From: Chloroflexota bacterium | GTDB lineage: Bacteria; Chloroflexota; UBA11872; VXOZ01 | Direction: 5' to 3' | NCBI GenBank assembly: GCA_028874195.1 | Contig: JAPPLM010000019.1 | Coordinates: 1-64,000, forward strand | DNA length: 64,000 nucleotides | Shown here: positions 24,184 to 32,631 of the stretch, piece by piece | Layout: the number at the start of each line of letters is the position of its first letter | How positions within the stretch are numbered: position 1 is the stretch's first letter | The notes under the pieces: generated by a model | Database searches by the model: none | Told to the model about the DNA's origin: nothing | What the model saw: the letters and a program-made list of their open reading frames with translations, nothing else | Program-made: the position numbers and the translations under genes

Positions 24184-25647
24184 CTAGGTAGAGACCATGT
24201 CACGCATATTCGGGTTCGTCCTGGCGTGCACGCGTCGTGGATACTCGTACGTATCTACGCGGTCGTCGAGGCGGGCGGGCAACTCCTGTTTCAAGAATCC
24301 CTCCAAGCGAGCGCGCTGTCTCAAAGCCGCTTCAGGTTCACTCTCGAGTACGTTCTTCGTCTCCTGCGGGTCGTCGCGCAGGTTGTAAAGCTCTTCCTGC
24401 ACGTGCTGGGCGGCAGTCTCCTGGGTAACCGTGAAGCCGCCGCTGTCGGTCTTGCGCGGCCCTTGTTCGAAGTCTATGACGTAGTTATAGTCATGGTCGC
24501 GCACCGTCGCGTGCTGACCCCAACCGGCGACGATGAAGTCGCGGTTCTTTGCGCGTTCACCGGTAACGAGGGGCCACATGGAAATACCGTCCAGGCCCTG
24601 GTATGCCACGCCAAAGAGGTCGAGCACGGTGGGCGGCACGTCCTGGTGCTGGACGAACGCGTCGAGGCGCTTGCCGGCGTGCTGCTTGTCGGGATGGCGG
24701 ATGAACATGTTGATGCGTGTATTGAACCACTGCAAATGGTCTTCCGACTTCCCAAAGCGGTTGCGGTCGAGGAGCTCGGTGCCGTGATCGGAAGTGAAGA
24801 TGATAACGGTGTCTTCCAAGAGATGGAGAGCCTCCAGCTTGTTCAAGAAGTGTCCGATCCACGTATCCACGAACGTCACTTCGCCGTAATAGAGCGCCTT
24901 GGTGCGCTCGATGGCCGCATCGCCTTCAACCTCCGTGCCCACCGGCCAGATATAGTCCTTTACGGAGTCGTCCTTGAAGTACGCGTCGGCGTAATGCAGC
25001 GGCGGGTCCCAGGGTTCGTGGGGATCGAATGAGTCGATGTAGAGATAGAACGGTCCGTAGGCGGCATTATTCTCCACCCAGTCCATGGCGCTCAAGAACA
25101 CCCGTGCCGCCTGAAAGTCGTCATCTTTGGTGCGCTCGCCCTGGTTCCAGAGATACTGCAGCATGCCGGTCATGCGAGGCGAGTCCGAGGAGGCGTCGGT
25201 GTACTTCGTTGGGTCCACCGCGCCGGGCGGCAAGGTCTTCCAGTGGTCGAATTCCTGCCCGCGCACGAAGTCCCAGGAGCAGAAGCCGCGCGTGAAGTTC
25301 ATCGTCGCCTTGAACATGTGGTACGTATCGGCGATGAAGCCGGTATTAATGCCCGCTTCCACCAAGTGCTCAGCGACCGGCGTATGCTCGGGCGGAATCT
25401 TGTGCCAGCCTCGCGGCGAAGGACTTGATCCCAAAGTATCGTAGCCAAAGCGCCAGGGAAAGCTGTCCATGCCGGTGAAGAGCGCCCGGCGCACGGGAAT
25501 GGTAGGGTAGGCGCAGCCGTAGGCCTCGGTGAAGACGACACTCTCCGCCGCGAGGTTGTCGAGTACCGGTGTGCGTATGAAATCGGCGCCAAAGGTGTGC
25601 ACCATGTCGGTGCGCATAGTGTCGAGGCAGATGACGACAACGTTCAT
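24184..25647 (-). CDS. Sulfatase-fold hydrolase with Thr at the nucleophile position
   Basis: An alkaline-phosphatase-superfamily enzyme of 487 residues. MNVVVICLDTMRTD is the first metal site, FTSDHGTELLDR the second, with GKSEDH after it. The formylglycine motif (Cys/Ser-x-Pro-x-Arg) reads TIPVRRALFTG, so Thr49 replaces the Cys or Ser that must be converted in true sulfatases. Thr nucleophiles occur in the phosphodiesterase branch of the superfamily, so a phospho- or phosphonoester substrate is possible. The start at 25647 is set by family similarity. No signal peptide is seen, suggesting a cytoplasmic enzyme. Confidence 0.88.
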   Translation of the reverse strand: MNVVVICLDTMRTDMVHTFGADFIRTPVLDNLAAESVVFTEAYGCAYPTIPVRRALFTGMDSFPWRFGYDTLGSSPSPRGWHKIPPEHTPVAEHLVEAGINTGFIADTYHMFKATMNFTRGFCSWDFVRGQEFDHWKTLPPGAVDPTKYTDASSDSPRMTGMLQYLWNQGERTKDDDFQAARVFLSAMDWVENNAAYGPFYLYIDSFDPHEPWDPPLHYADAYFKDDSVKDYIWPVGTEVEGDAAIERTKALYYGEVTFVDTWIGHFLNKLEALHLLEDTVIIFTSDHGTELLDRNRFGKSEDHLQWFNTRINMFIRHPDKQHAGKRLDAFVQHQDVPPTVLDLFGVAYQGLDGISMWPLVTGERAKNRDFIVAGWGQHATVRDHDYNYVIDFEQGPRKTDSGGFTVTQETAAQHVQEELYNLRDDPQETKNVLESEPEAALRQRARLEGFLKQELPARLDDRVDTYEYPRRVHARTNPNMRDMVST

Positions 25648-25815
25648 TCCACTGTGCCTTGCTAGTGACGACGCGCTACTCCGCCTATAGCTAAGCACAC
25701 ATGCGGAAGCGCACGCAAGGCGTGACGCGCCCGCGATGAGCGGGTTTGGGCATTGGGCTACGGATAGGCAAGGCGTATCGTTGCAGGCCTGGATCTCGTG
25801 GCGCACAGGGCCTGT

Positions 25816-25838
25816 AGCGCGGGGGCTTGCCGCCCGCT
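25816..25838. repeat. Diverged GCGGGGGC-type repeat
   Basis: TAGCGCGGGGGCTTGCCGCCCGC is a degenerate reverse-complement copy of the GCGGGGGACAAGCCCCCGC family, in the 288-base gap between the sulfatase-fold gene and the first binding-protein gene. Nothing else was recognised in that gap. Confidence 0.5.
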
Positions 25839-25935
25839 TGCTGGATGTGAACGGAAAGCCAACCGGCGTGAGGACAGGGCTTGTAGCTTGTAGTGACCGC
25901 CTCTGCGCTCCAACTACTCACTCGTACGCCGGCTC

Positions 25936-27252
25936 TCAGACCCGCTGGTTCTCGTAGAGGACGGAGCAGGCGTGGTTGACCGCTGAAGCCACCTCATCGC
26001 CACGCACCAGTGCTTCCGCCAAACTGTACATTGCGCGAGACTGCGCTACATCCGATGGCACGAGGCGTGCATGTTCCATGGCATGCTGTATTGCCGTGAC
26101 TTCGTCCTGCAGAAGGTCCGTCCGGATCTGTCCCAGCCGTGCCACTGCCTCTCGCTCGCTAGGAACGTTGACGTAGGGTCGCATCGTATGCACCAAACCT
26201 CTGAGCGCTGCGTAGGCTTCGTCAGGGTTCCCTGTCTGCGCGACAATTGCGATTCCAATCTGGGTTTCCATCGGCACACTGTGCACTTTGCCCTGCGGTA
26301 ACGTTGCCCGGCGGTAGTTGAAACGCGAACCGGCGAAATAAAAAGTGTCGTACAGAATCGCTGGTGGCGAACTCGCCGGGTCTCCGATTAGTCTCCACAG
26401 GTCCATATCGAATTCTGTAGGGGATACGCCATGGGAATGCATGAGTCCGTGGAAGAACGCCAGTGCTTCAATGGCAGCCGGTTCCTGCAACCGGCATTGC
26501 AACGTCAGCGCGTCCGCCATCTCCGCTTCGTTCTGCCACAGCGCCCACCAGGGAAGGAAGTTCTGGTGCGTTGTGAGTCCCCAGCGGGACACCGTGCCAT
26601 CCTCCTCCCGCTGCGTCAGCTTCAGTGCGTTCTCTACCAGAGTGTCCCAGTCCCAGGTTTCGTCCGGCGACGCCACTCCCATCTGCGCAAAATAGTCGGC
26701 ATCATAGAAAAGCATCAGCGGAAACGCATCTGTCGGCAGGGCGTAGAGCGCGCCGTTCGCGCGAAACGGATCGAGCACAGACGCGTAGAATTCCTTCTCG
26801 AAGTCCGCGCCATCAACGCCGCCGAACCGATCGAGGGGTAAAAGAACGCCCATCTCCCCTAATGCCCGAATCTCGTCAGGCCACAGGGTCACAAGGTCTG
26901 CTTCGAGTTCTCCTAGCCACTCCATCAGAACCTCAAAATCCCTGAACTGCTCCGCATTAGGGTCAGAATATGGCCCCGCATAGCGTTCCACGTAGCGCAA
27001 GAATAGGCGGTAGTGCCCGCTCGTGGGCCCAAAGGGGCTTTCGGTGTCCGCTGCCAGTTCTTGCACAATCCGTAGGAGCTTTTGCTCAAAGGATAGGGAG
27101 GCAAGCTCATTGATGAGGCCAGTATACGGGCGCGAAACCCAGGTCAACGGAACCTGTTGCGGCGGGCGTAAGCCGGGTATGGAAAAATCGAAACCGCCAC
27201 AGCCGGCGGCTAGCGCACCCATGCTCGCTATCAGCGTTCGGCGGGTTAGCAT
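25936..27252 (-). CDS. Tat-type lipoprotein, extracellular solute-binding protein (paralogue 1)
   Basis: A 438-residue binding protein. The N-terminus MLTRRTLIASMGALAAGC has a twin-arginine motif directly before a lipobox with Cys18, so it should be exported folded and lipid-anchored. The body resembles ABC sugar-binding proteins of family 1 (EADLVTLWPDEIRALGEMG, LYALPTDAFPLMLFYDADYF, EPAAIEALAFFHGLMHSHGVSP). It is the last of four tandem paralogues on the minus strand. No permease or ATPase gene is nearby. The start at 27252 fits the paralogue alignment; the frame is open to 27384. Confidence 0.88.
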   Translation of the reverse strand: MLTRRTLIASMGALAAGCGGFDFSIPGLRPPQQVPLTWVSRPYTGLINELASLSFEQKLLRIVQELAADTESPFGPTSGHYRLFLRYVERYAGPYSDPNAEQFRDFEVLMEWLGELEADLVTLWPDEIRALGEMGVLLPLDRFGGVDGADFEKEFYASVLDPFRANGALYALPTDAFPLMLFYDADYFAQMGVASPDETWDWDTLVENALKLTQREEDGTVSRWGLTTHQNFLPWWALWQNEAEMADALTLQCRLQEPAAIEALAFFHGLMHSHGVSPTEFDMDLWRLIGDPASSPPAILYDTFYFAGSRFNYRRATLPQGKVHSVPMETQIGIAIVAQTGNPDEAYAALRGLVHTMRPYVNVPSEREAVARLGQIRTDLLQDEVTAIQHAMEHARLVPSDVAQSRAMYSLAEALVRGDEVASAVNHACSVLYENQRV

Positions 27253-27694
27253 GTCTGGCTTCCCAGCGGGTTTAAGTTCCAAAGTTTCGGCGGCACTGCG
27301 CCCGGCCACTCCGAATGGCCGGGAATTGCGCAGAACGCCACCGATGGAGAAGAGATCCCTCCAGAGGCGCCCCGCGCGCGGCACCCTTTACGTCAGCATA
27401 CTACCAATGCCAAGATATGGTTGGCTGTGGGCGAAAGTAAGCCGACGTGAACGCGGCGAATACAATGGCGAGTTACTTAGAGCCTGTTTACGTTCTTTCG
27501 AGATGAGACTTGCACAGCCGATGAGAGCCGTTCGTGCTGAGGGCTGCGCGAAGCCTCTGTCGAAGTACGAACGGCGATTCGCCAACTTTTCACGGTCCCG
27601 TTCACCCTTCGACACGCTCAGGGCGAACGTTGCGCGCCCAGACAAGAAGATTGTAAACAGGCTCTTAGTTCGCCGCTCAATTGCGCGCCGCTCC
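27253..27694. other. Gap between binding-protein genes, holding a MITE-like element
   Basis: About 440 bases between paralogues 1 and 2. Most of the interval downstream of paralogue 2 is the 185-bp element at 27480-27664. The remainder (27253-27476) shows no gene or clear promoter. Confidence 0.6.
27480..27664. mobile_element. MITE-like element with 12-bp terminal inverted repeats and TTA duplication
   Basis: GAGCCTGTTTAC (27480-27491) and GTAAACAGGCTC (27653-27664) are perfect inverted ends, flanked on both sides by TTA (27477-27479 and 27665-27667). The interior has no transposase. It contains two copies of the CTTCGACA-type repeat (27527-27575 with GCCGTTCGT/ACGAACGGC arms; 27600-27628). 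A three-base TNA duplication is what IS1031-type IS5-family transposases make, so such an enzyme may mobilise it. Confidence 0.75.
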
Positions 27695-28984
27695 CTACGC
27701 TCGCTGGCTTTCATACAAGGCGAAGCACGCCTGGTTGACCACAGTCGCCACGTCATCACCGTCCACGAGCGCTTCTACCAGATAGCGGATGGCACGATAC
27801 TGAGCCCCTGTCTGCGGCCAGCCGTGTCCATGTTCCATGGATCGCTGTAGCGCTGCCACCTCTTCCGGTTCTAGGTCCTTGCGGAACTCCCCAAGCCTTG
27901 CGACCGCTTCTCTTTGGGTAGGCACGTTCACGTACTGCTGCATGACGTTTGTCAGACCCCTCAGTGCCGAATAAGCGGCTTCGGGGTTAGCGGTGCGCGC
28001 GGCAATCGCGATCCCCATCTCCGCATAGACCGGCACGGCGTGCACTTTGCCCCGGGGAATCTCTGCCAGCCGGTATTCACCGTGGGACGGGCGCACCGGG
28101 GGCAGCCCGTAGACCATGGCGGGTGGAGTTCCTGACTGGAAGATCAATGTCCGGAGGCCTCTGTACAGCGGTGGCGAGACACGATGCGTATGTACTAAGT
28201 CGCGAAAGAACTGCAGGGCTTCAATGGCCGCCGGCTCCTGCAAGCGGCACTGCAACGTGTCCGGGTCAACCGCGTCCGCCCCGTTCTGCCACAGGGCCCA
28301 CCAGAGCCCCTCGCTGTGTGTTGCCAGTCCCCAACGCGCCACGCTCCCATCCGCCCGCCGCTGTGTCAGCTTGGCCGCATTCACCACCAGGTCGTCCCAG
28401 CCCCAGTTGCTATGGGGTGGCGGCACGCCCTCTCGCCGAAACAGCGCAGCGTCGTAGTAGAGCACCTGCGGGCGTACGCCTACCGGCAAGGCGTAGGGGG
28501 CACCGCGCCGAAACTGCGCCAACACGTTGGGATAGAACTCTCGCTCAAGTTCCGAGACAGCCGTGCCACTGAACCGGTCCAATGGCAGCAGCACGCCATG
28601 CTCCCCTAGCGCCCTTGCGGTCCCTGCCGAAACTGTAACGAGGTCTGCTTCCAGGTCTTCTAACAAGGCCGCAATCTCATCCAGGTTCGGCCACGTCCCA
28701 ACCCGCCGCAAGTCGAGGCTATACCGGCCTTGTTTGAAGCCGTGTGGGTTATCTTCATCCCTCGCAAGCTCCGCCACTGTTTGCCGGTACTTCTCAAGGG
28801 CAGATATCCCCTGCGAAACTGCGAGACTGGCATAGCTGTCATAGACTGCCCAATTTAAGCCTGTTCCCTGCACCGGGCGCGGCGCTTCAGGCTGAGAATC
28901 GAGAAAGCCGCAGCCGGCGGTAAGCGCCGCGGTGCTTCCGATCAGGGTGCGACGTGTTAACGTCACTCTCTGGCGGAGTGCCAT
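27695..28984 (-). CDS. Tat-type lipoprotein, extracellular solute-binding protein (paralogue 2)
   Basis: A 429-residue paralogue. The N-terminus TLTRRTLIGSTAALTAGC joins a twin-arginine motif to a lipobox (Cys25). It keeps the family blocks LEADLVTVSAGTARALGEHG, PYALPVGVRPQVLYYDAALF and WALWQNGADAVDPDTLQC. The ATG at 28984 has GAGGGTG six bases upstream; an ATG two codons earlier is possible. It starts 14 bases after the end of paralogue 3, so they are probably one transcript. Ligand unknown. Confidence 0.88.
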   Translation of the reverse strand: MALRQRVTLTRRTLIGSTAALTAGCGFLDSQPEAPRPVQGTGLNWAVYDSYASLAVSQGISALEKYRQTVAELARDEDNPHGFKQGRYSLDLRRVGTWPNLDEIAALLEDLEADLVTVSAGTARALGEHGVLLPLDRFSGTAVSELEREFYPNVLAQFRRGAPYALPVGVRPQVLYYDAALFRREGVPPPHSNWGWDDLVVNAAKLTQRRADGSVARWGLATHSEGLWWALWQNGADAVDPDTLQCRLQEPAAIEALQFFRDLVHTHRVSPPLYRGLRTLIFQSGTPPAMVYGLPPVRPSHGEYRLAEIPRGKVHAVPVYAEMGIAIAARTANPEAAYSALRGLTNVMQQYVNVPTQREAVARLGEFRKDLEPEEVAALQRSMEHGHGWPQTGAQYRAIRYLVEALVDGDDVATVVNQACFALYESQRA

Positions 28985-28998
28985 GATCACCCTCGGGA

Positions 28999-30243
28999 TT
29001 AGCCGCTTGACTGCTGGTGCTCGCGCAAAACGGAACAGGCCTGGTTGACGACGGTTGACACGTTATCGCCGCGCACGAGGCCTTCGACAATTGCTTCCAT
29101 GGCGTACAATTCCGGTTTGCCTTGCGGCAGTCGCGGCATCTCGCGCTCGGCTGCCATAGAACGCTGGATCGCCTGAACTTCATCTGAGCGGAGACCCGGC
29201 TGGAACTCCCCAAGCCGTTCGATTCCCTCCCTCGTTGCAGGCACGCTGGCGTGGCGCTGTATGGCGTGCGCCAGACCCTTCAGGGCTGTATAGGCCGTCT
29301 CAGGACTTTGCGTTCCCGCGGCGACAGCAAGCCCAACGCCCGCCCGCACCGGCACGGCCTGCGTCTTGCCTTGGGGAATCTGAGCCAAACCGTATGAGCC
29401 AAGACTCGGGCGCAGCGGCGGGTTATCGTAGACCATCGCCGGCGGCGGGGTCACCTTATTCAAGTCCATGCCGTGAGCGCGAGGCGACACCTGCATGGTG
29501 TGCAGGAGGTCCCACACAAATTGCAGCGCCTCGATTGCGGCCGATTCCTGCAAACGACACTGCAACGCTGCCGGATCCACTACGTCTGCGTTGTTTTGCC
29601 ACAGCGCCCACCAGAGCTTACTGTGTGCCAGCAATCCCCAACGCCGCACTTCGCCGTCTTGCCCGCGATTGGTTAGCTTCGCCGCGTTTTCTGCCAGGTT
29701 ATCCCAGTCCCAACCACTGTCAACCGGCGGCACTCCCCGCTGTGCAAAGTACGCTCTATCATAATAGAGCATTACAGGCAAGGCGCTAACCGGCAGCGCA
29801 TAGAGCGCCCCTTGCGCCCGAAACTGATTCAGTACCCCCGGAAAGAACACCGCGTTGAGCGCACTGTCATTGGCGTCGCCGAAACGGTCCAGAGGATGCA
29901 GCACCCCCATTTCTCCTAATGACCTTGCCTCTTCCACTGACACGGTGAGCAGATCTGCCCCCAGGTTGCGCCACGCGTCAAGGTCGTCCCTGCGTGGCGC
30001 TTGCTCCAAATTGCGCACTGTGAGACGGTAGCGCGCCTGCTGCGGGCTATCGGGGATCTCTTCGTCTGCGGCAAGCGTCGCCATTACTTGGTTCGGGTTG
30101 CCTAGGCCAACAAACTGACGAGATGCCCATGTGAGTTCCGTCTCCTTGACCACGTTGGGATCAGAGTAGAGAGACTTGAGATGTCCACATCCGATGGCGG
30201 CAAGCGCAGACGCGCTTGCAAGCATCGTTCGACGTGATAGCAA
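28999..30243 (-). CDS. Tat-type lipoprotein, extracellular solute-binding protein (paralogue 3)
   Basis: A 414-residue paralogue. A TTG at 30243 is chosen as start: AAAGGAG lies 7 bases before it, and the product begins (M)LSRRTMLASASALAAIGC, matching the short Tat-lipobox leaders of its paralogues. An ATG at 30303 would add 20 residues lacking similarity. The domain blocks (GADLLTVSVEEARSLGEMG, LYALPVSALPVMLYYDRAYF, WALWQNNADVVDPAALQC) align closely with the neighbours. Ligand unknown. Confidence 0.86.
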   Translation of the reverse strand: MLSRRTMLASASALAAIGCGHLKSLYSDPNVVKETELTWASRQFVGLGNPNQVMATLAADEEIPDSPQQARYRLTVRNLEQAPRRDDLDAWRNLGADLLTVSVEEARSLGEMGVLHPLDRFGDANDSALNAVFFPGVLNQFRAQGALYALPVSALPVMLYYDRAYFAQRGVPPVDSGWDWDNLAENAAKLTNRGQDGEVRRWGLLAHSKLWWALWQNNADVVDPAALQCRLQESAAIEALQFVWDLLHTMQVSPRAHGMDLNKVTPPPAMVYDNPPLRPSLGSYGLAQIPQGKTQAVPVRAGVGLAVAAGTQSPETAYTALKGLAHAIQRHASVPATREGIERLGEFQPGLRSDEVQAIQRSMAAEREMPRLPQGKPELYAMEAIVEGLVRGDNVSTVVNQACSVLREHQQSSG

Positions 30244-30359
30244 TCTGCTACTCCTTTCGGCGACTCCTGCGCGCACATGACTGGGGCGTATGCTCTCGCA
30301 CACAAGCAGGTCTGTCTCGCAATGGCAGTCTAAGCGAGTTTATATTCCTTGCGCTGGAT

Positions 30360-30380
30360 AGCGGGACAAGCCCCGCGCTA
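30360..30380. repeat. Short GCGGGACAAGCCCCGCGCTA repeat
   Basis: A trimmed copy of the GCGGGGGACAAGCCCCCGC hairpin family in the gap between paralogues 3 and 4. The rest of that 210-base gap shows no gene. Confidence 0.55.
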
Positions 30381-30453
30381 TGAAGGGCGGAGTGGCGGGT
30401 TGGTGCTGGCAAGGAGTAGAAGCCAGGGTTCTACACTAACTGACGCGCTGAAC

Positions 30454-31734
30454 TCAGGTTTGCTCGTACTCGCGCACGATTGCGCAAGCTTGGTTGACTA
30501 CGCTTGTCACGTCGTCACCGCGCACAAGGCCTTCGACAACAGTATCCATAGCATGAAGAACTGGTTCGCCTTGCGGTAAGCGCGGCATCTCGTGGCCAGA
30601 TTCCATGGAACGCTGCAGCGCTACCACCTCTTCGTTCCGAAGGTCAATACGAAAGTCCTTTAGCCTTGCGAGGGCTTCAATTTCGGCAGGAACGGCGACT
30701 TTGTCCTGCAAGGCGTGTACCAGTCCCTTTAGCGCCTCGTAGGCAACCTGCGGTGCTTTCGTGCGCGCGGCTATGCCAATCCCAAAGCCGGCCGATACGG
30801 GCACACTGCGGACTTTGCCTCGTGGAAGTTCCGCAATGCGATATTGCCCGGTTCCGGGACGTCTAGGAGTGATTCCGTATACCATGGCTGGTGGGACGCC
30901 TGTCGGCTGCCATACCAACCGCATTAGGTCCTCGTAAACTGCTGGAGGTGAAACACGGTGCGTGTGCACCAAGTCATGCACGAATTGCAGCGCTTCGACC
31001 GCGGCTGATTCCGGCAGTCGACAATGCAGCGTCGCAGAGTCGGCCAAGTCGGCGTCGTTTTGCCAGAGCGCCCACCAAATCTGACTTCCATGCGCCTCCA
31101 ATCCCCAACGCGCAACGCTGCCGTCATCTCTCCGTTGTGTGAGCTTTAGCGCATTTCGTACCAATACTTCCCAATCCCAGCGCTGATCTATCGGAGGTAT
31201 CCGCTCAGCCGCAAAGTAATCAGCGGCATAGTAGACTACCAGCGGTCGGGCGCTCACCGGCAATGCGTAGAGGGCGTTAGTCCGAAACTGTTCAAGCACG
31301 CTGGGAAAGAACGTCGCCTCGATAGCGGGATCGTTGGAGCCGAGGAACCTGTCCAAAGGCAGCAACTCACCGTTGTCGCCCGCAGCTCGTGCCCGCTCAG
31401 GTGACACGGTAACGAGGTCAACCTCAGCTCCCTCTAGCCACGCGCCAAATTCAGCAAGGCGAGGCTGTCTTTCAACATAGTGCAAAGTGATGCGAGAATC
31501 GGTGCCACTTGAGCCAAGCGATTTCTCTCTGTCTGCTGCAATCGCGGCAACCGCTTGCTGATACTTCTCTCTTGGGGACAAACCGGGCGGATCGAAAACA
31601 CTGGAATACAATGAAACCGCCCAGTATAGCTCAACCGCTTTGGGAACGCTTGGCGCAGGAATTGTTGAGCGAAAGGGCCCGCACCCGGCAGCAAGGGCTG
31701 CGGCGCTCGCAAGCAAGGTTCGACGAGGTAGCAT
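30454..31734 (-). CDS. Tat-type lipoprotein, extracellular solute-binding protein (paralogue 4)
   Basis: A 426-residue paralogue and the first of the four on the minus strand. MLPRRTLLASAAALAAGC combines the Tat motif and lipobox (Cys18). GAEVDLVTVSPERARAAGDNG, LYALPVSARPLVVYYAADYF and WALWQNDADLADSATLHC match the other copies. The start at 31734 has AAGGA 8 bases upstream; the open frame reaches 31791. It lies 168 bases after the Cys-rich Tat-protein gene on the same strand, so a shared transcript with the Mau-like genes is possible. Confidence 0.87.
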   Translation of the reverse strand: MLPRRTLLASAAALAAGCGPFRSTIPAPSVPKAVELYWAVSLYSSVFDPPGLSPREKYQQAVAAIAADREKSLGSSGTDSRITLHYVERQPRLAEFGAWLEGAEVDLVTVSPERARAAGDNGELLPLDRFLGSNDPAIEATFFPSVLEQFRTNALYALPVSARPLVVYYAADYFAAERIPPIDQRWDWEVLVRNALKLTQRRDDGSVARWGLEAHGSQIWWALWQNDADLADSATLHCRLPESAAVEALQFVHDLVHTHRVSPPAVYEDLMRLVWQPTGVPPAMVYGITPRRPGTGQYRIAELPRGKVRSVPVSAGFGIGIAARTKAPQVAYEALKGLVHALQDKVAVPAEIEALARLKDFRIDLRNEEVVALQRSMESGHEMPRLPQGEPVLHAMDTVVEGLVRGDDVTSVVNQACAIVREYEQT

Positions 31735-31902
31735 CTGCTTAGTCCTTGTAGAATGCAACTCTTGACGTTCCTCTTCCCGCACTTTCCTCATTAGTGTCGT
31801 GGCTAGTCCTAGAACGCAGTGATTCAGCGAAGCAATTCCACTGCGTTCTAGGACGAAACTGACTTACCGGAAAGCGTGAAGACTTCGTACACCGGCAACC
31901 CA

Positions 31903-32229
31903 CTACGGGCAAGTGTCGCAGTTGCAATTCAGGCAGATGTCTCTCGGAGAGCAAGTGAAACCCAGAAAGCAGTGCACCCCCTCTTGCCTGAGGATGGTGG
32001 GCTTCTCGCTGTACGAGCATCCACATTCTTTGCATGAGCCGCAGTAGGTATACTCAGAAGTCATGCAAAAGTACGGTCCGCCGCAATCTTGTGCAAATGC
32101 TGACTTGGCAGTAAGACCAGTGAGAATTACAGCGCCGGTGGTGGCGCGTACCAGACTGCCCAGGAAGCCGCGGCGGTTCATGCCGGTTTTGGCCAGGCCA
32201 ACGCTCATATTCGCAAAGAGCTTATCCAT
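31903..32229 (-). CDS. Small Tat-exported 12-cysteine protein, MauA-like
   Basis: A 108-residue protein. MNRRGFLGS at 17-25 is a twin-arginine motif, followed by a hydrophobic core and AFA cleavage site at 44-46. The 62-residue mature part has exactly 12 cysteines (49, 55, 63, 66, 69, 71, 87, 93, 99, 102, 104, 107) and no Trp. The methylamine dehydrogenase light chain also has a Tat-type leader and 12 cysteines in six disulfides, and needs MauE and MauD; both lie directly upstream here. Without Trp it cannot form the TTQ cofactor. GGAGG 7 bases before the start supports 32229. Function unknown; a secreted disulfide-rich structural, electron-transfer or effector protein is possible. Confidence 0.8.
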   Translation of the reverse strand: MDKLFANMSVGLAKTGMNRRGFLGSLVRATTGAVILTGLTAKSAFAQDCGGPYFCMTSEYTYCGSCKECGCSYSEKPTILRQEGVHCFLGFTCSPRDICLNCNCDTCP

Positions 32230-32631
32230 GGATTTGCCTCCACTTCTTCTACTCATTGCGTCCGTGATGCGACTCGTGCACGTAACAACGTCCAACTATG
32301 TTTGTGGACTGCGCACGCCGTGTGCGACCGTCACGCGCTCTCAGACTTTGGCGAACCGCCGGCCGTCGCATCTCGAGCGAGCAGTTCGCCTAGCACATGC
32401 ACATCATTCACCACCCCCTTTCCGGCTACGTTTCCTTCCTCATCTACGACAAAGCCGAACGGCGTCCAGCTACTGCCGTAGAGGTCAGATATCTCATGTC
32501 CCTCCTGGATCACCAGCGGACACGAGAGCTTGTATTCCGCTACCATCTCTTGGTTCTGTTCCCGGCTGCCACCGCTCACCAGCACCACACGGGTACCGTC
32601 TTTCTCTATTTGCTCGGGCTCTCCCTGGTGG

